DNA from: Candidatus Prevotella equi
Lineage (GTDB): Bacteria; Bacteroidota; Bacteroidia; Bacteroidales; Bacteroidaceae
NCBI GenBank assembly: GCA_018065145.1
Contig: JAGHTW010000201.1
Span: 1-55,040 of the forward strand
Length of the DNA: 55,040 bases
Reading direction: 5' to 3'
In this document: piece after piece, positions 16,519-25,024 of the stretch
Position numbering within the stretch: the stretch's first letter is position 1
Layout: each line of letters opens with the position of its first letter
Notes under the pieces: generated by a model
Seen by the model: the letters and a program-made list of their open reading frames with translations, nothing else
Database searches by the model: none
Told to the model about the DNA's origin: nothing
Program-made: the position numbers and the translations under genes

Positions 16519-16942
16519 CAGATATTGAGTAGAGAGCTTCGTAAACCTTGATGCCGTGGTTCCATGTGTAGAACCTGGACTTTTCCCTTATCAGTTCCCC
16601 ATCCTCAATAGGACGGAAGCCCTGCATAAGTTTGTGCAGTTCCTTGACCTTCTGAGCACGTTCCAGAATCGCCTCTGTTGTTCCTGATGAATAATGAGTG
16701 TCATCGTAACAGTCGATGATGAGTTTCACCCCTACCTTGGCATTTCCCTTCTGGCTCTTGTTGGCAATGCAGGACCAATCACATTCAGGCACGTCGAGAA
16801 GGACGGCAGGGAACGTGATGGGGTACATATCGACATCTTCTTTGTCAAGAGCCTCCAGCTGTCCGTAGTCTTCATCTACGGTGGAGAGTTCAGGCATGTT
16901 TTCCTTAATGTGGCTAATGAGCCGATAAAGCAGTAATTCCAT
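16442..16942 (-). CDS. Tail terminator/gp37-like protein
   Basis: 166 residues, the last gene of the minus-strand head block. The pattern MELLLYRLISHIKENMP at the start, a central FPAVLLDVPECDW strand and a C-terminal YSISVTDKIQETV are those of Mu gp37/DUF1834-like proteins, small head-tail joining or tail-terminator proteins. Assignment rests mainly on the position after the gpG-like gene (29-nt overlap at its start). Its 3' end overlaps a plus-strand gene by 77 bp. Confidence 0.6.
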   Translation of the reverse strand: MELLLYRLISHIKENMPELSTVDEDYGQLEALDKEDVDMYPITFPAVLLDVPECDWSCIANKSQKGNAKVGVKLIIDCYDDTHYSSGTTEAILERAQKVKELHKLMQGFRPIEDGELIREKSRFYTWNHGIKVYEALYSISVTDKIQETVALEKVKVKIAVGKPLP

Positions 16943-17531
16943 CTTTTATTTTCTGGATTGATTCGTTAATAAGTTTGTTTACCTTGGTACGCAGTTCCGC
17001 AGAGTCACCCATGAACTGACGCTTGGGTATGTGTGCATGTACGGTGAGGTGAGACTTCTTTGTCAGGGCAATGCTTTTCCACATGCCAGCCTCCTTTGGC
17101 AGTTCCTTGGGTAGTTTGCCCTTGCCTTTGACTCCAGCAAGCGAATAGACCATGTGCCAGGCGAATTTCTTCAATCTTGCTGTAACTGTTGGGTGTGAAG
17201 TAATATCCCCACCGTCATTGTGTATGGCAGCGTATGGCACAGGGTTCTCGACGGAGACCACTCCAGGAGAAGTCTTCGCCTGTATGGAAGACATCATGTG
17301 ATTGCGTCTGGATGTAAGCGGACCGTATTTCGCATCTGGAGATTTTGACTGTTGCCTACGGGTACGCTTCCACGGATGCAGACCATTGTCAAGCCAACCA
17401 CCATCGCGAAAGTTCTGCTTGAAGTGATTGACAGCTACGACACCAACCTTGCGCGGAAGACGGTCATAAACCTCTTTTTCAACCTCTTCTTTGATGCGTT
17501 CAGCAAGTTTTTGTATGTTTTTTGCGTCCAT
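16914..17531 (-). CDS. Phage virion morphogenesis protein (Mu gpG-like)
   Basis: 205 residues. Family signs: the N-terminal helix ending FKQNFRDGGWLDNG, the WKRTRR basic segment, PYAAIHNDGG (about residues 99-108) and the late RQFMGDSAEL motif. Mu gpG-type proteins act in tail completion and head-tail joining. It is followed by the gp37-like gene with a short overlap and preceded by a 170-nt spacer holding a possible antisense small RNA. Confidence 0.85.
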   Translation of the reverse strand: MDAKNIQKLAERIKEEVEKEVYDRLPRKVGVVAVNHFKQNFRDGGWLDNGLHPWKRTRRQQSKSPDAKYGPLTSRRNHMMSSIQAKTSPGVVSVENPVPYAAIHNDGGDITSHPTVTARLKKFAWHMVYSLAGVKGKGKLPKELPKEAGMWKSIALTKKSHLTVHAHIPKRQFMGDSAELRTKVNKLINESIQKIKDGITALSAH

Positions 17532-17591
17532 AGAGCAAGTTTTTTACAATTTCTTTTCGTAGTTCAAGAATTATTTGTAATTTTGCAGCAA

Positions 17592-17705
17592 ATCATCTGA
17601 CACAAATCGGGAGGTTAGCCTTCTGCAATACGTTGGACCCCCCTTCGGAATCTCCATTCGCTCATACAGGATTTGTTTGTCCGCGAGGTTTGGAGATTTT
17701 TTTAT
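17592..17705 (+). ncRNA. Candidate small RNA between two minus-strand head genes
   Basis: On the plus strand a -7 box TAATTTTG (17578-17585) predicts a start near 17592, and a hairpin AATCTCC (17649-17655)/GGAGATT (17692-17698) followed by seven T residues would end transcription near 17705. The stretch codes for nothing clear on the plus strand and separates the gpF-like and gpG-like genes. No -33 element is evident, so this is a moderate-to-weak candidate. Confidence 0.35.
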
Positions 17706-18913
17706 TTCTCATAGAGCGAATAGAATTGCTCATACCCATTTTCACATTCTGCCAATTTCACAACAAAGGTTCTTCCATTATAGTCGAACTCATATTGGTT
17801 AAAGTGTACGAAATGTAGTTCTTCCCTCTTTTTCCTGATATTCTCCTGGTTCTTTGGCAAAGACATATCTTTACCTTCCCCAAGTGGACAAGGACGAACA
17901 AAGCCTAAGTCTTCAGGATGATTCCAGATATGAACAGCAGCTTCCACATCATAGTCATGATGGCAATGCTTGAACAACTGATTCCTCACTTTGTAGGTTC
18001 TATTAAGTTCACCAGTTTGAACGTGCTCACAAGGTAATTTGTCCAGTTTAGGCATCAAGTCATTTCTTTTAACCTCCTGCTTCTTTTCCCATGCGGCTTG
18101 TTCAATAGGTCTCTTCGCTTCAGCTCTGTCAATACATCCATCAATATATGGACAGTTATAGCAGTCCTTCTTGCGATTCTCGAAGATGCTTTTCAGTTTA
18201 TTCGTGAAGCCCGAGGCTCCACGCACAGGACAATGGTTGCAGTCCTTTGGGAAGTAAGGATGTGAGTCATTGAAGGTGTGTCCGTCCTTGCCAGGATTGT
18301 TTTCAAGACCGCGCTGTGGCTTGGTAGGTTCCATGTCATCAGGACGGTTGACAGGTTCATCCGTTGCTTCGAGAGAGCACTTGCAGTTCCATCGGTCGCC
18401 AGGGTGATGGTCATTCCAGAACGGATCATCAATAGGCAGTGTGAGTCCCATCTGCCAGTATTGTCGATGGCTGCTTTCCGGTTCAGGTGAAGTTGTAGGC
18501 ATCCATCTGAGGTTAGGCATGATGTCACGGTTGCGCTCAAACTCCTTCCAGTCAGCAGCTGCATGAGCACGGATGACAGCGGTGTCATACTCTGTCTGCA
18601 ACCAGGACCCTACCTGATGGCTTGCGATAGAACTGACATCACGCGCCCATTTATCGAATGGTTTGAGTTTGCCGTTTGCGTCATAGAGCTTTGCAGCCAT
18701 TTCATTCCCCATAGTGTGAACCTTGAATGCTGCAAATATCTCGTTGGAGTGTCGCAGTTCCCTGTAGAAGAGTTCATCATGTGTCGGCGGTACTAGAGCC
18801 TGGGAGAGTCCTTCAACAGTTCCTTCATTGATTATCCTCAGAACCTCACGCCATGCCGTAGGTTCTATCTCAGAAGCTGTGTCAAAACCATTATAGACTT
18901 TCTTCATGAACAT
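17702..18913 (-). CDS. Mu gpF-like minor head protein with nuclease-like C-terminal extension
   Basis: 403 residues from the first ATG. Residues ~80-215 form the SPP1 gp7/Mu gpF head-morphogenesis domain: SSHRQYWQMGLTLPIDDPFW, then HHPGDRWNCKCSLEATDEP with the conserved Trp-x-Cys-x-Cys. A Cys-rich linker (CPYIDGCIDRAE) leads to a C-terminal ~110 residues ending FDYNGRTFVVKLAECENGYE. Such C-terminal additions on gpF-like proteins are often BECR-fold nucleases. An in-frame coding-like extension upstream reaches a CTG at 19012 that overlaps the portal stop, so the true N-terminus may be 33 residues longer. Confidence 0.85.
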   Translation of the reverse strand: MFMKKVYNGFDTASEIEPTAWREVLRIINEGTVEGLSQALVPPTHDELFYRELRHSNEIFAAFKVHTMGNEMAAKLYDANGKLKPFDKWARDVSSIASHQVGSWLQTEYDTAVIRAHAAADWKEFERNRDIMPNLRWMPTTSPEPESSHRQYWQMGLTLPIDDPFWNDHHPGDRWNCKCSLEATDEPVNRPDDMEPTKPQRGLENNPGKDGHTFNDSHPYFPKDCNHCPVRGASGFTNKLKSIFENRKKDCYNCPYIDGCIDRAEAKRPIEQAAWEKKQEVKRNDLMPKLDKLPCEHVQTGELNRTYKVRNQLFKHCHHDYDVEAAVHIWNHPEDLGFVRPCPLGEGKDMSLPKNQENIRKKREELHFVHFNQYEFDYNGRTFVVKLAECENGYEQFYSLYEK

Positions 18914-19008
18914 AGACAGAACATCAGCATCAAAGCGGATGGAAGCAGCGTTTGTGAAATGGTGCTGTCCGCAGTGGCACTGATGATCACCATAATAGAG
19001 GGCATCTA

Positions 19009-20355
19009 TCAGAAGTCTGTGTCCGCCCCGTGGTCCGGGGCTAAACCGAAAAAACGGTTCAGTATGTTTTTGAACGGTTTTTTATCAGTGTTCAAACGGT
19101 CTTTGTCCGAAGGAGAACCTTCGGGAACGGTGGCGTTTTGGAGAGACTGGCGCAAGGCATCCTTGCGTGCTTCTGCTTCTGCTTTCTGCTGGTCGTAGTC
19201 CTTTGGCTTCTCAACGCTGAAAGTCTCGTACAGCCAATCGTCATCCATAGGGAGCCCCATATTTTTGAGACCTTGCACAATTTCCAGCTGCTGTTTAGGA
19301 TCCATCTTTTCCTTCTTGGCATAGACGAACTCACCACCCTCGATATTGAAGCCAAGGTCAGCGAAGATGTTGCGCATGTCGAAGTTCAGGACATCCAGGA
19401 TAAAGTCGCGATCATCCGCGTTCATGTCATCCTCTTCTTCCTTGTGGACGCTACCCAACGCCTGTGTGCCGGTTTCCTTCGCATCAGTAGTGAGCGTGTT
19501 GCCAAGCACTCGTATGGAGATCTTGGAATCCCAATAATCGGCAAAGGACTTGTAAAGCTCAGACGAACCAGTCTTGTTTCCAGCCTCTATCAGAGTGAGG
19601 TCAGAATCCTTCGGATGGATGTAAACAGCATTTGCACCCTGGCGACGCGCATCAGCGATAAGTCTCTTTCGAGCTGTCTCATCGCCGGCATCGTATGTGT
19701 ATTCACGGATTGGCATACCGAAGATGTTGCAGAACTGCGCCCAGTCAGCCATATCCCCACGCTTGTAAAGGACAGCAGGAAGCAGCTCTGAGAAAATGCC
19801 AAGTCCTCTTTCGGTACCGACAAACAGAATGTTCTCGAAATCGTCGATAGGCAATCCGTCCTGGTCGTTCTGGTATTTGAGCAATACACGGCGCACAGGA
19901 TCGTAATGCTTGCGGTCGATGAGGTCATATCTTATGTTACCATCTTCATCAAGATAGAACTGTACGAGAGTGAAGCCCCAGAACTCCGACATGATAAGGT
20001 CTTTGCAGAGGTTCTTGAACCATGGTGAGCGCAACTGTGCGTTTATGGTGTCATCAGGCTTGCCGTTTCGCTGAAACTCAATAGGAAGACGTGTGACACC
20101 CCTGAGACGCTTTGCCAACACGCCAGACAGATGCAGGTCAAGCTGTGCTGACTCGTACATATCGAAGAGGCGTGTGCGACAAGAATAGTCAATACTCTTT
20201 GCCTGAGTGACAGCACCCATATAGGCGTTCATGTCAAACATGAATATCTCAGGCATCTGTAGAACCACATCAGGAAGCTTCTGGCCATGTGGGACACGCA
20301 TACCACCCTGCGAGATATGCTTTTCTTTTGAAAGGGTCTTATTTTTCTTTTTCAT
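19009..20355 (-). CDS. Portal protein, DUF935 family (Mu gp29-like)
   Basis: 448 residues. DUF935 portals form the dodecameric ring at the head vertex through which DNA passes. Visible family segments: YESAQLDLHLSGVLAKR (about residues 67-83), WGFTLVQFYLDEDG (about 125-138), LFVGTERGLG, FGMPIREYTYDAGD (about 217-230) and GNTLTTDAKETGTQALGSVHKEEEDD (in two parts, about 285-310). It lies after gp36 and before the gpF-like gene in transcription order small terminase, large terminase, gp36, portal, F. The codons 19096-19069 contain a copy of the 28-bp TTTGAA-N16-TTCAAA element. Confidence 0.92.
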   Translation of the reverse strand: MKKKNKTLSKEKHISQGGMRVPHGQKLPDVVLQMPEIFMFDMNAYMGAVTQAKSIDYSCRTRLFDMYESAQLDLHLSGVLAKRLRGVTRLPIEFQRNGKPDDTINAQLRSPWFKNLCKDLIMSEFWGFTLVQFYLDEDGNIRYDLIDRKHYDPVRRVLLKYQNDQDGLPIDDFENILFVGTERGLGIFSELLPAVLYKRGDMADWAQFCNIFGMPIREYTYDAGDETARKRLIADARRQGANAVYIHPKDSDLTLIEAGNKTGSSELYKSFADYWDSKISIRVLGNTLTTDAKETGTQALGSVHKEEEDDMNADDRDFILDVLNFDMRNIFADLGFNIEGGEFVYAKKEKMDPKQQLEIVQGLKNMGLPMDDDWLYETFSVEKPKDYDQQKAEAEARKDALRQSLQNATVPEGSPSDKDRLNTDKKPFKNILNRFFGLAPDHGADTDF

Positions 20356-20367
20356 TTTGGGATAAAT

Positions 20368-20808
20368 TTATCTGAAAGTAGGTCTTACATCCTCTGCCTG
20401 GATCTGCCATGGTGAATTATCTCCAAGCTCTGGTTCCTCGATGAGTGGTGCGCCATCAATGGTGATGTCACCCTTCATCACTCCTTTGAGCCATTCCACG
20501 GCACGGTCATAGCGGTCCTGGCGAATCTTTGCCATCTTATAAGGATTGTGCTGGCAGAAGATATGATAAACAGTTATGTCGATGGCAAACATCAGTATGA
20601 GCGGATGGCGGTCAGCATCAGTCTGTGAGAAGATTTTGTCACAGTCATAGTTCTTGTTCAGATAGCTGCGCATTTCAGAGACAGCGCGGTCTTCGCAGAT
20701 CTCTATTATCTGAGGGTCGTATGTTGGCGCATCCTTGCGCAGCAGCGAGTCAAGAATCTCACGGTGGATGGTTGCGTCGTAGTCAGTTGTAGAAATGAAG
20801 TTTGCCAT
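20368..20808 (-). CDS. Mu gp36-like protein (DUF1320)
   Basis: 146 residues. The N-terminal ISTTDYDATIHREILDSL, the central RAVSEMRSYLNKNYD and the helix HPLILMFAIDITVYHIF match DUF1320/Mu gp36, a head-tail connector-type protein. Starts 2 nt before the end of the large terminase gene region on the same strand. Its exact virion position is not established. Confidence 0.85.
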   Translation of the reverse strand: MANFISTTDYDATIHREILDSLLRKDAPTYDPQIIEICEDRAVSEMRSYLNKNYDCDKIFSQTDADRHPLILMFAIDITVYHIFCQHNPYKMAKIRQDRYDRAVEWLKGVMKGDITIDGAPLIEEPELGDNSPWQIQAEDVRPTFR

Positions 20809-20810
20809 AT

Positions 20811-22340
20811 TTACATTCTGTATGGATTAAATTCTTTTAGTTCCTGATATGATATTGTCTCGGTTGGTTGCAGCTCAGCAGTCTTCTGTGCAATGATGGT
20901 GATGCCGCCTTCTATGCAGTCAGGACCATCGGCGTTGTATGGCAGGTGCATTTCAAAGAGCTTGAACTGATTGATAAGTTCCTGCATGTGCGGATTGTCC
21001 TTCTCTTCCTCGTTGAATACCCAGGCACCATTTCTGTCAATAGGTTCAAGGTTTGCCTCAATACGAGTCGCCTTTTCCGTCTTCTTGCGTTCATCGCCTC
21101 GGATGTAGAGGTCTTTGCGTCGTTTCTTCACTTCCTCACGCAAGAGAGGCTTGAACACCTGTTCAAAGAAAGGATCCTGCAGTTTGTTGTTCTCCATGTA
21201 GCAATACACATTGGTCTTCCCACCGACATATTCCATCAGGTCAAAATACCAACTGATGAAGACGGCATTGAGTTCACGCGCCAGGAAACCTTTGATGATG
21301 TAGTACACGCCTTTGTATTTGCCAATAAGCCACAGTGCCTTTGTAGAACTTGCTTTCTTCTTGGAATCCGAATAAGCAGGGTCGCCATAGATGATGAGGA
21401 ACGGAAATTTCTTCAATGCCGGTACCTTGCCAAATGGCAGGTTCTTGAAGATGGAACCTTCTGAAACAGGATTGTTGAAATACTCAGCCTGTGCGCTTCT
21501 TGAAGAAATGTTTGACAGTACGATGTCAATCTGTTCCTCAGTGTTCTTTGCCGGCCATGTTGATTTTCCGTTCTTGTCGCGTATGTTGACAATATCCCAG
21601 TGACGCGCACGTTCGCCAGCTCGCTTGATGCAACAGTCCTTTGCAATGATGTTACCGCACCAAAGCACAAGAGTAGGCTCAGAAATGGAACGTGTAGGAT
21701 AAAGAGCACCTTCAAACCATTCCCATTTCTTTTTCAGAGTCTCAGGATTGCGGCAGTCTTCGTCAGTGTCGTAGTCATCCATATAGATGACATCCGGACG
21801 GACTTCCTCGTTTCGTGCTCCACGAGGTGCGGAACCTGCACCAAGTGCAACGAACTTCGCGCCCTGTCTGATAGTGAACTCACCATCAGTCCATGAGCCA
21901 AGCGTTACCTGGTTGCCGTAGAACTGGCGCAGACGCGGATTGTTCTCGAAGTTCAGCTTGTATGGTGCAAGCAGTCGTTCCGCCGCCGTGATGGTTGCCG
22001 ATGCCAGTACGATGAACTTCTTCCGTTTTGTCATCACAAGGAACATGATGATGAACATTGCCACAGTTGACTTGGCAAGCTCACGACTCCACGAAAGGAC
22101 TTCGTACCACTCATCATGTTCTATGACACGACGAATGGCACGTATATGGAATGGGGCAAACTCGTATTTGGCGTATTTGGGGAAGAAGTAGCGGATCCAC
22201 TCAATAGGATCCTTTTCAAGTTCTGCGCGTTTCTTCTCAATATCCCTTGCCGACATCCAATCCTCGACGGGTATGTCAGCGGCAAGTGCCTTGTGGTGTT
22301 CACTCCACCGTTGGAGGGCTTTTTTGTCTTCCTGTGTCAT
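20811..22340 (-). CDS. Terminase large subunit (Mu gp28-like)
   Basis: 509 residues. The ATPase domain shows an atypical Walker A SRELAKST (85-92), as in other Mu-type terminases, and Walker B DVIYMDD (183-189). The RNase H-like nuclease domain begins around FLIIYGDPAYSD (D320) and includes NVYCYMENNKLQDPFF later. It cuts and pumps phage DNA into the prohead using ATP. The start overlaps the small subunit stop by one base (TAATG on the minus strand). Confidence 0.93.
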   Translation of the reverse strand: MTQEDKKALQRWSEHHKALAADIPVEDWMSARDIEKKRAELEKDPIEWIRYFFPKYAKYEFAPFHIRAIRRVIEHDEWYEVLSWSRELAKSTVAMFIIMFLVMTKRKKFIVLASATITAAERLLAPYKLNFENNPRLRQFYGNQVTLGSWTDGEFTIRQGAKFVALGAGSAPRGARNEEVRPDVIYMDDYDTDEDCRNPETLKKKWEWFEGALYPTRSISEPTLVLWCGNIIAKDCCIKRAGERARHWDIVNIRDKNGKSTWPAKNTEEQIDIVLSNISSRSAQAEYFNNPVSEGSIFKNLPFGKVPALKKFPFLIIYGDPAYSDSKKKASSTKALWLIGKYKGVYYIIKGFLARELNAVFISWYFDLMEYVGGKTNVYCYMENNKLQDPFFEQVFKPLLREEVKKRRKDLYIRGDERKKTEKATRIEANLEPIDRNGAWVFNEEEKDNPHMQELINQFKLFEMHLPYNADGPDCIEGGITIIAQKTAELQPTETISYQELKEFNPYRM

Positions 22341-22783
22341 TACTTCATCTGTTCTTTAAGGAAAGCGTCAAGCAGCTCATTGAACTTCTTTGCCATTTCA
22401 AGGTCAAGCGGACGCAGCCAGTTTGTGAAACGTATAGCAACATCCACGATGTCGGCAATGCCTACATCACTCTCAATCTTCTTGATGGCAGATGCAAGTT
22501 TCGCAAGGGTGTCTGCTTCTGAGACGGTGGCGAATCGCTTGCCCTCTTCACGCTCATTGATGTTGTTGTTAATCTCTACTATCTGGCGGTTGAGTCCAGC
22601 CAGAATCTGTGTCGGTGTGATGGTGAATGATGCTTTGAGCTCTTCCCACCCACCTTCTTTCACCCACCTTGAAACTGTCTGGCGAGTGGTACCGACCTTT
22701 GCAGCAATCTCTTCCTGAGTGAAGCTGCCATTGAGATAAAGCGATTTTGCAATATCTTTCTTGTCAATGTTTGTCTTTCCCAT
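22340..22783 (-). CDS. Terminase small subunit (Mu gp27-like, DUF1804-type)
   Basis: 147 residues. An N-terminal helix-turn-helix (FTQEEIAAKVGTTRQTVSRW, about residues 17-36) followed by W-rich KEGGWEELK and a helical oligomerisation region is the usual small-terminase layout of Mu-like phages. It recognises phage DNA and regulates the large subunit. First gene of the minus-strand head block, downstream of the divergent promoter region at 22784-22955. Confidence 0.85.
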   Translation of the reverse strand: MGKTNIDKKDIAKSLYLNGSFTQEEIAAKVGTTRQTVSRWVKEGGWEELKASFTITPTQILAGLNRQIVEINNNINEREEGKRFATVSEADTLAKLASAIKKIESDVGIADIVDVAIRFTNWLRPLDLEMAKKFNELLDAFLKEQMK

Positions 22784-22955
22784 GTTTTTATTCTAAAAAA
22801 TCACTGCAAAGTTCCTAATAATAAGTGGAATAACAAAACTGTATTTTTATGATGACATCCGTGGAGTATATGATATTCGTGGTGGCGTATATGATAAAAA
22901 CAGCGTTTTGCTGGGCGAAAAAAAATGATGAACTTTGCATCAAAAATCGTACGAC
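22784..22955. promoter_or_regulatory. Divergent phage promoter region
   Basis: Two identical GAACTTTGCA boxes face away from each other: on the minus strand at about 22812-22803 (reads GGAACTTTGCAGTG toward the terminase genes) and on the plus strand at about 22930-22939 (toward the protease/capsid genes). Each is close to the TAnnTTTG -7 consensus but with GA for TA, which may reflect activator-dependent late promoters. Between them GTATATGATA-like words are repeated (22867 and 22889). Confidence 0.55.
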
Positions 22956-24065
22956 ATGACAAAGAAATTCTTTAACATTATTCCTGGTGAAGGACACGCC
23001 ACACTGCTTTTGTATGGCGACATTGGCGACGGCTACAAAGTAGAGAGCGGTCGCATCGTAAGTGAACTTATCTCATTGCAGTCACAGTATGATAAAATTG
23101 ATGTGCGCATCAATAGCCGTGGCGGTGATGTGTTCAGTGGAATGGCAATCTACAACACCCTTCGCCAGTCGAAAAGTGACATTACAATATATATAGACGG
23201 AGTGGCCGCAAGTATCGCAGCCATCATTGCCCTCTGTGGGAAACCCCTCTACATGAGCCCATACGCGAAACTAATGCTTCATAGTGTGAGCGGCGGTACC
23301 TGGGGCAATGCCTCCGCCTTACGTCAGACAGCCGATCAGATGGAGCAGCTGCAGAAGGATCTTGCAAACATGATTGCAGGACGCTGTGGCATGAAGCAGG
23401 AAGACATCCTTGCAAAATACTTCGATGAGAAGGACCACTGGATCAATGCTGATGAAGCCCTCCAGATGAAACTTGTGGATGGTATCTACGACATGCAGCC
23501 ATCAGAGGAAGAGCCCAAGACAGAAGAAGAGATTTATCACTATTTTAATAACCGGCTTGTAACAGAGCCACAAATTCAAAACAAAATGGCATTATTAGAT
23601 GAAATCCAGGCAATCCCTTCGTTCAAGGACAAAGCGGATGCCAGTGCTGTAGTGGCACACATCAAGAGTCTGGAGAACAAGGCTACAAAGGTAGATGCTC
23701 TCCAACAGGCAAATGACGCTTACAAGGCTCAGATTGCACAGCTCCAGGCAAAGGAGATTGACACCTTCCTGAATCAGGCAGTGGCAGACGGTAAGCTTAC
23801 CAATGAGCAGCTTCCTTCTATGAAGAAGCTCATGCAGAGCGACCGTGCTTCCGCAGAAGAGCTTATCAACAGCATGAAGGCTCACAAGCCAGCCCCTCGC
23901 GCAGTTGAGTTCATCGACCACGACGGCAAGGGCAATGGCGGTTTCGAGAACAAGTCATGGGATGACCTTGACCGTGACAACCAGCTTGCCACTCTGAAAT
24001 CTCAGAACCCTGCGCTTTTCGCAGCCAAGTTCAAGGAGAAGTTTGGCACTGACTACAACGACTAA
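22956..24065 (+). CDS. ClpP-like head maturation protease with scaffold C-terminus
   Basis: 369 residues from the ATG at 22956. Residues 1-185 are a ClpP/S14-type serine protease: INSRGGDVFSGMAIYN, IDGVAASIAA with the catalytic S86, and LMLHSVSGG with H109. The remaining ~180 residues are Ala/Gln/Lys-rich and helical (about 220-330), as in the scaffold part of Mu I/Z. It would guide prohead assembly and then cleave scaffold and capsid proteins. It opens the plus-strand structural block, upstream of the capsid gene. Confidence 0.9.
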   Translation: MTKKFFNIIPGEGHATLLLYGDIGDGYKVESGRIVSELISLQSQYDKIDVRINSRGGDVFSGMAIYNTLRQSKSDITIYIDGVAASIAAIIALCGKPLYMSPYAKLMLHSVSGGTWGNASALRQTADQMEQLQKDLANMIAGRCGMKQEDILAKYFDEKDHWINADEALQMKLVDGIYDMQPSEEEPKTEEEIYHYFNNRLVTEPQIQNKMALLDEIQAIPSFKDKADASAVVAHIKSLENKATKVDALQQANDAYKAQIAQLQAKEIDTFLNQAVADGKLTNEQLPSMKKLMQSDRASAEELINSMKAHKPAPRAVEFIDHDGKGNGGFENKSWDDLDRDNQLATLKSQNPALFAAKFKEKFGTDYND

Positions 24066-24094
24066 GAACAATAACCCGTAAAAAGTAAAAAACA

Positions 24095-25000
24095 ATGGCA
24101 TTAAACAAGCAAATTTGGTTGACAACCATTCAGGAGAACTTCTACCCAGACAACTCTTTCGCTGTAAAGAGTATCGATGACTCTGCTTTCGTCAGCGTCA
24201 AGACAGTGCACATCCCTAACGCCGGTGCTCCATCTGGCGTTAAGATCAACCGTACCCAGAAACCTGCATCTGTAGCCCAGCGCACAGACAATGATCTCAC
24301 CTACGATCTGGACGAGTTGACAACGGATCCTATCTACATTCCAAACATCGACACCGTTGAGCTCAGCTATGACAAGCGCAACAGTGTTCTGACCAATGAC
24401 CGCCAGCAGTTGCAGACAACAGCTCAGCAGAACCTTCTCTACAAGTGGTACACAGGTGGCAACATCGTAAGCACATCAGGTGACGAGCGTGATGCCCATA
24501 CAAGCGCTACTGCAACCGGCAAGCGCAAGAAGATCACCAAGGACGATGTTCTTCGCCTCATGGTGCTTTTCAATCAGGACAATGTTGCCAAGGAAGGCCG
24601 TTACCTTCTTCTTGACAGCGTGATGTACGCTGACCTCATAGCCGACCTCTCTGAGAAGGAACTTTGGGCATTCCAGAACTCTGCAAACACAGAGAAGGGC
24701 ATCCTCGGTCAGCTGTTCAGCTTCAACATCATGGAGCGTAGCCAGGTTCTCCGTGTGGGAGCAGATGGCAAGTCACTCCTGGAGTGGGAGAAGAACGCCG
24801 TTGCCGGTGAGCTTGCTGCAGGTCTTGCATGGCAGCAGCAGTGTGTCAGCCGTGCTCAGGGTGAGGTGAAGATGTTTGACTCTACCGACAACCCTCTGTA
24901 CTACGGTGACATCTATTCATTCCTGATGCGCAGCGGTGGCAAGTACCGTCGCTTCGACAAGAAGGGCGTAGCCGCTATTGTTGAGGTTGCTGCTGCGTAG
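24095..25000 (+). CDS. Major capsid protein (Mu gpT-like position)
   Basis: 301 residues. It follows the protease/scaffold gene by 29 nt, the fixed order in Mu-like phages. The LTTIQENFYPDNSF start, the DLTYDLDELTTDPIYIP stretch (about residues 68-84) and the C-terminal YYGDIYSFLMRSGGKYRR fit Bacteroidetes phage coat proteins of HK97 fold. Homology to T proper is distant, so the call rests on order plus these segments. Confidence 0.85.
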   Translation: MALNKQIWLTTIQENFYPDNSFAVKSIDDSAFVSVKTVHIPNAGAPSGVKINRTQKPASVAQRTDNDLTYDLDELTTDPIYIPNIDTVELSYDKRNSVLTNDRQQLQTTAQQNLLYKWYTGGNIVSTSGDERDAHTSATATGKRKKITKDDVLRLMVLFNQDNVAKEGRYLLLDSVMYADLIADLSEKELWAFQNSANTEKGILGQLFSFNIMERSQVLRVGADGKSLLEWEKNAVAGELAAGLAWQQQCVSRAQGEVKMFDSTDNPLYYGDIYSFLMRSGGKYRRFDKKGVAAIVEVAAA

Positions 25001-25024
25001 TAACAAACCCTTAAAACGACTCTT

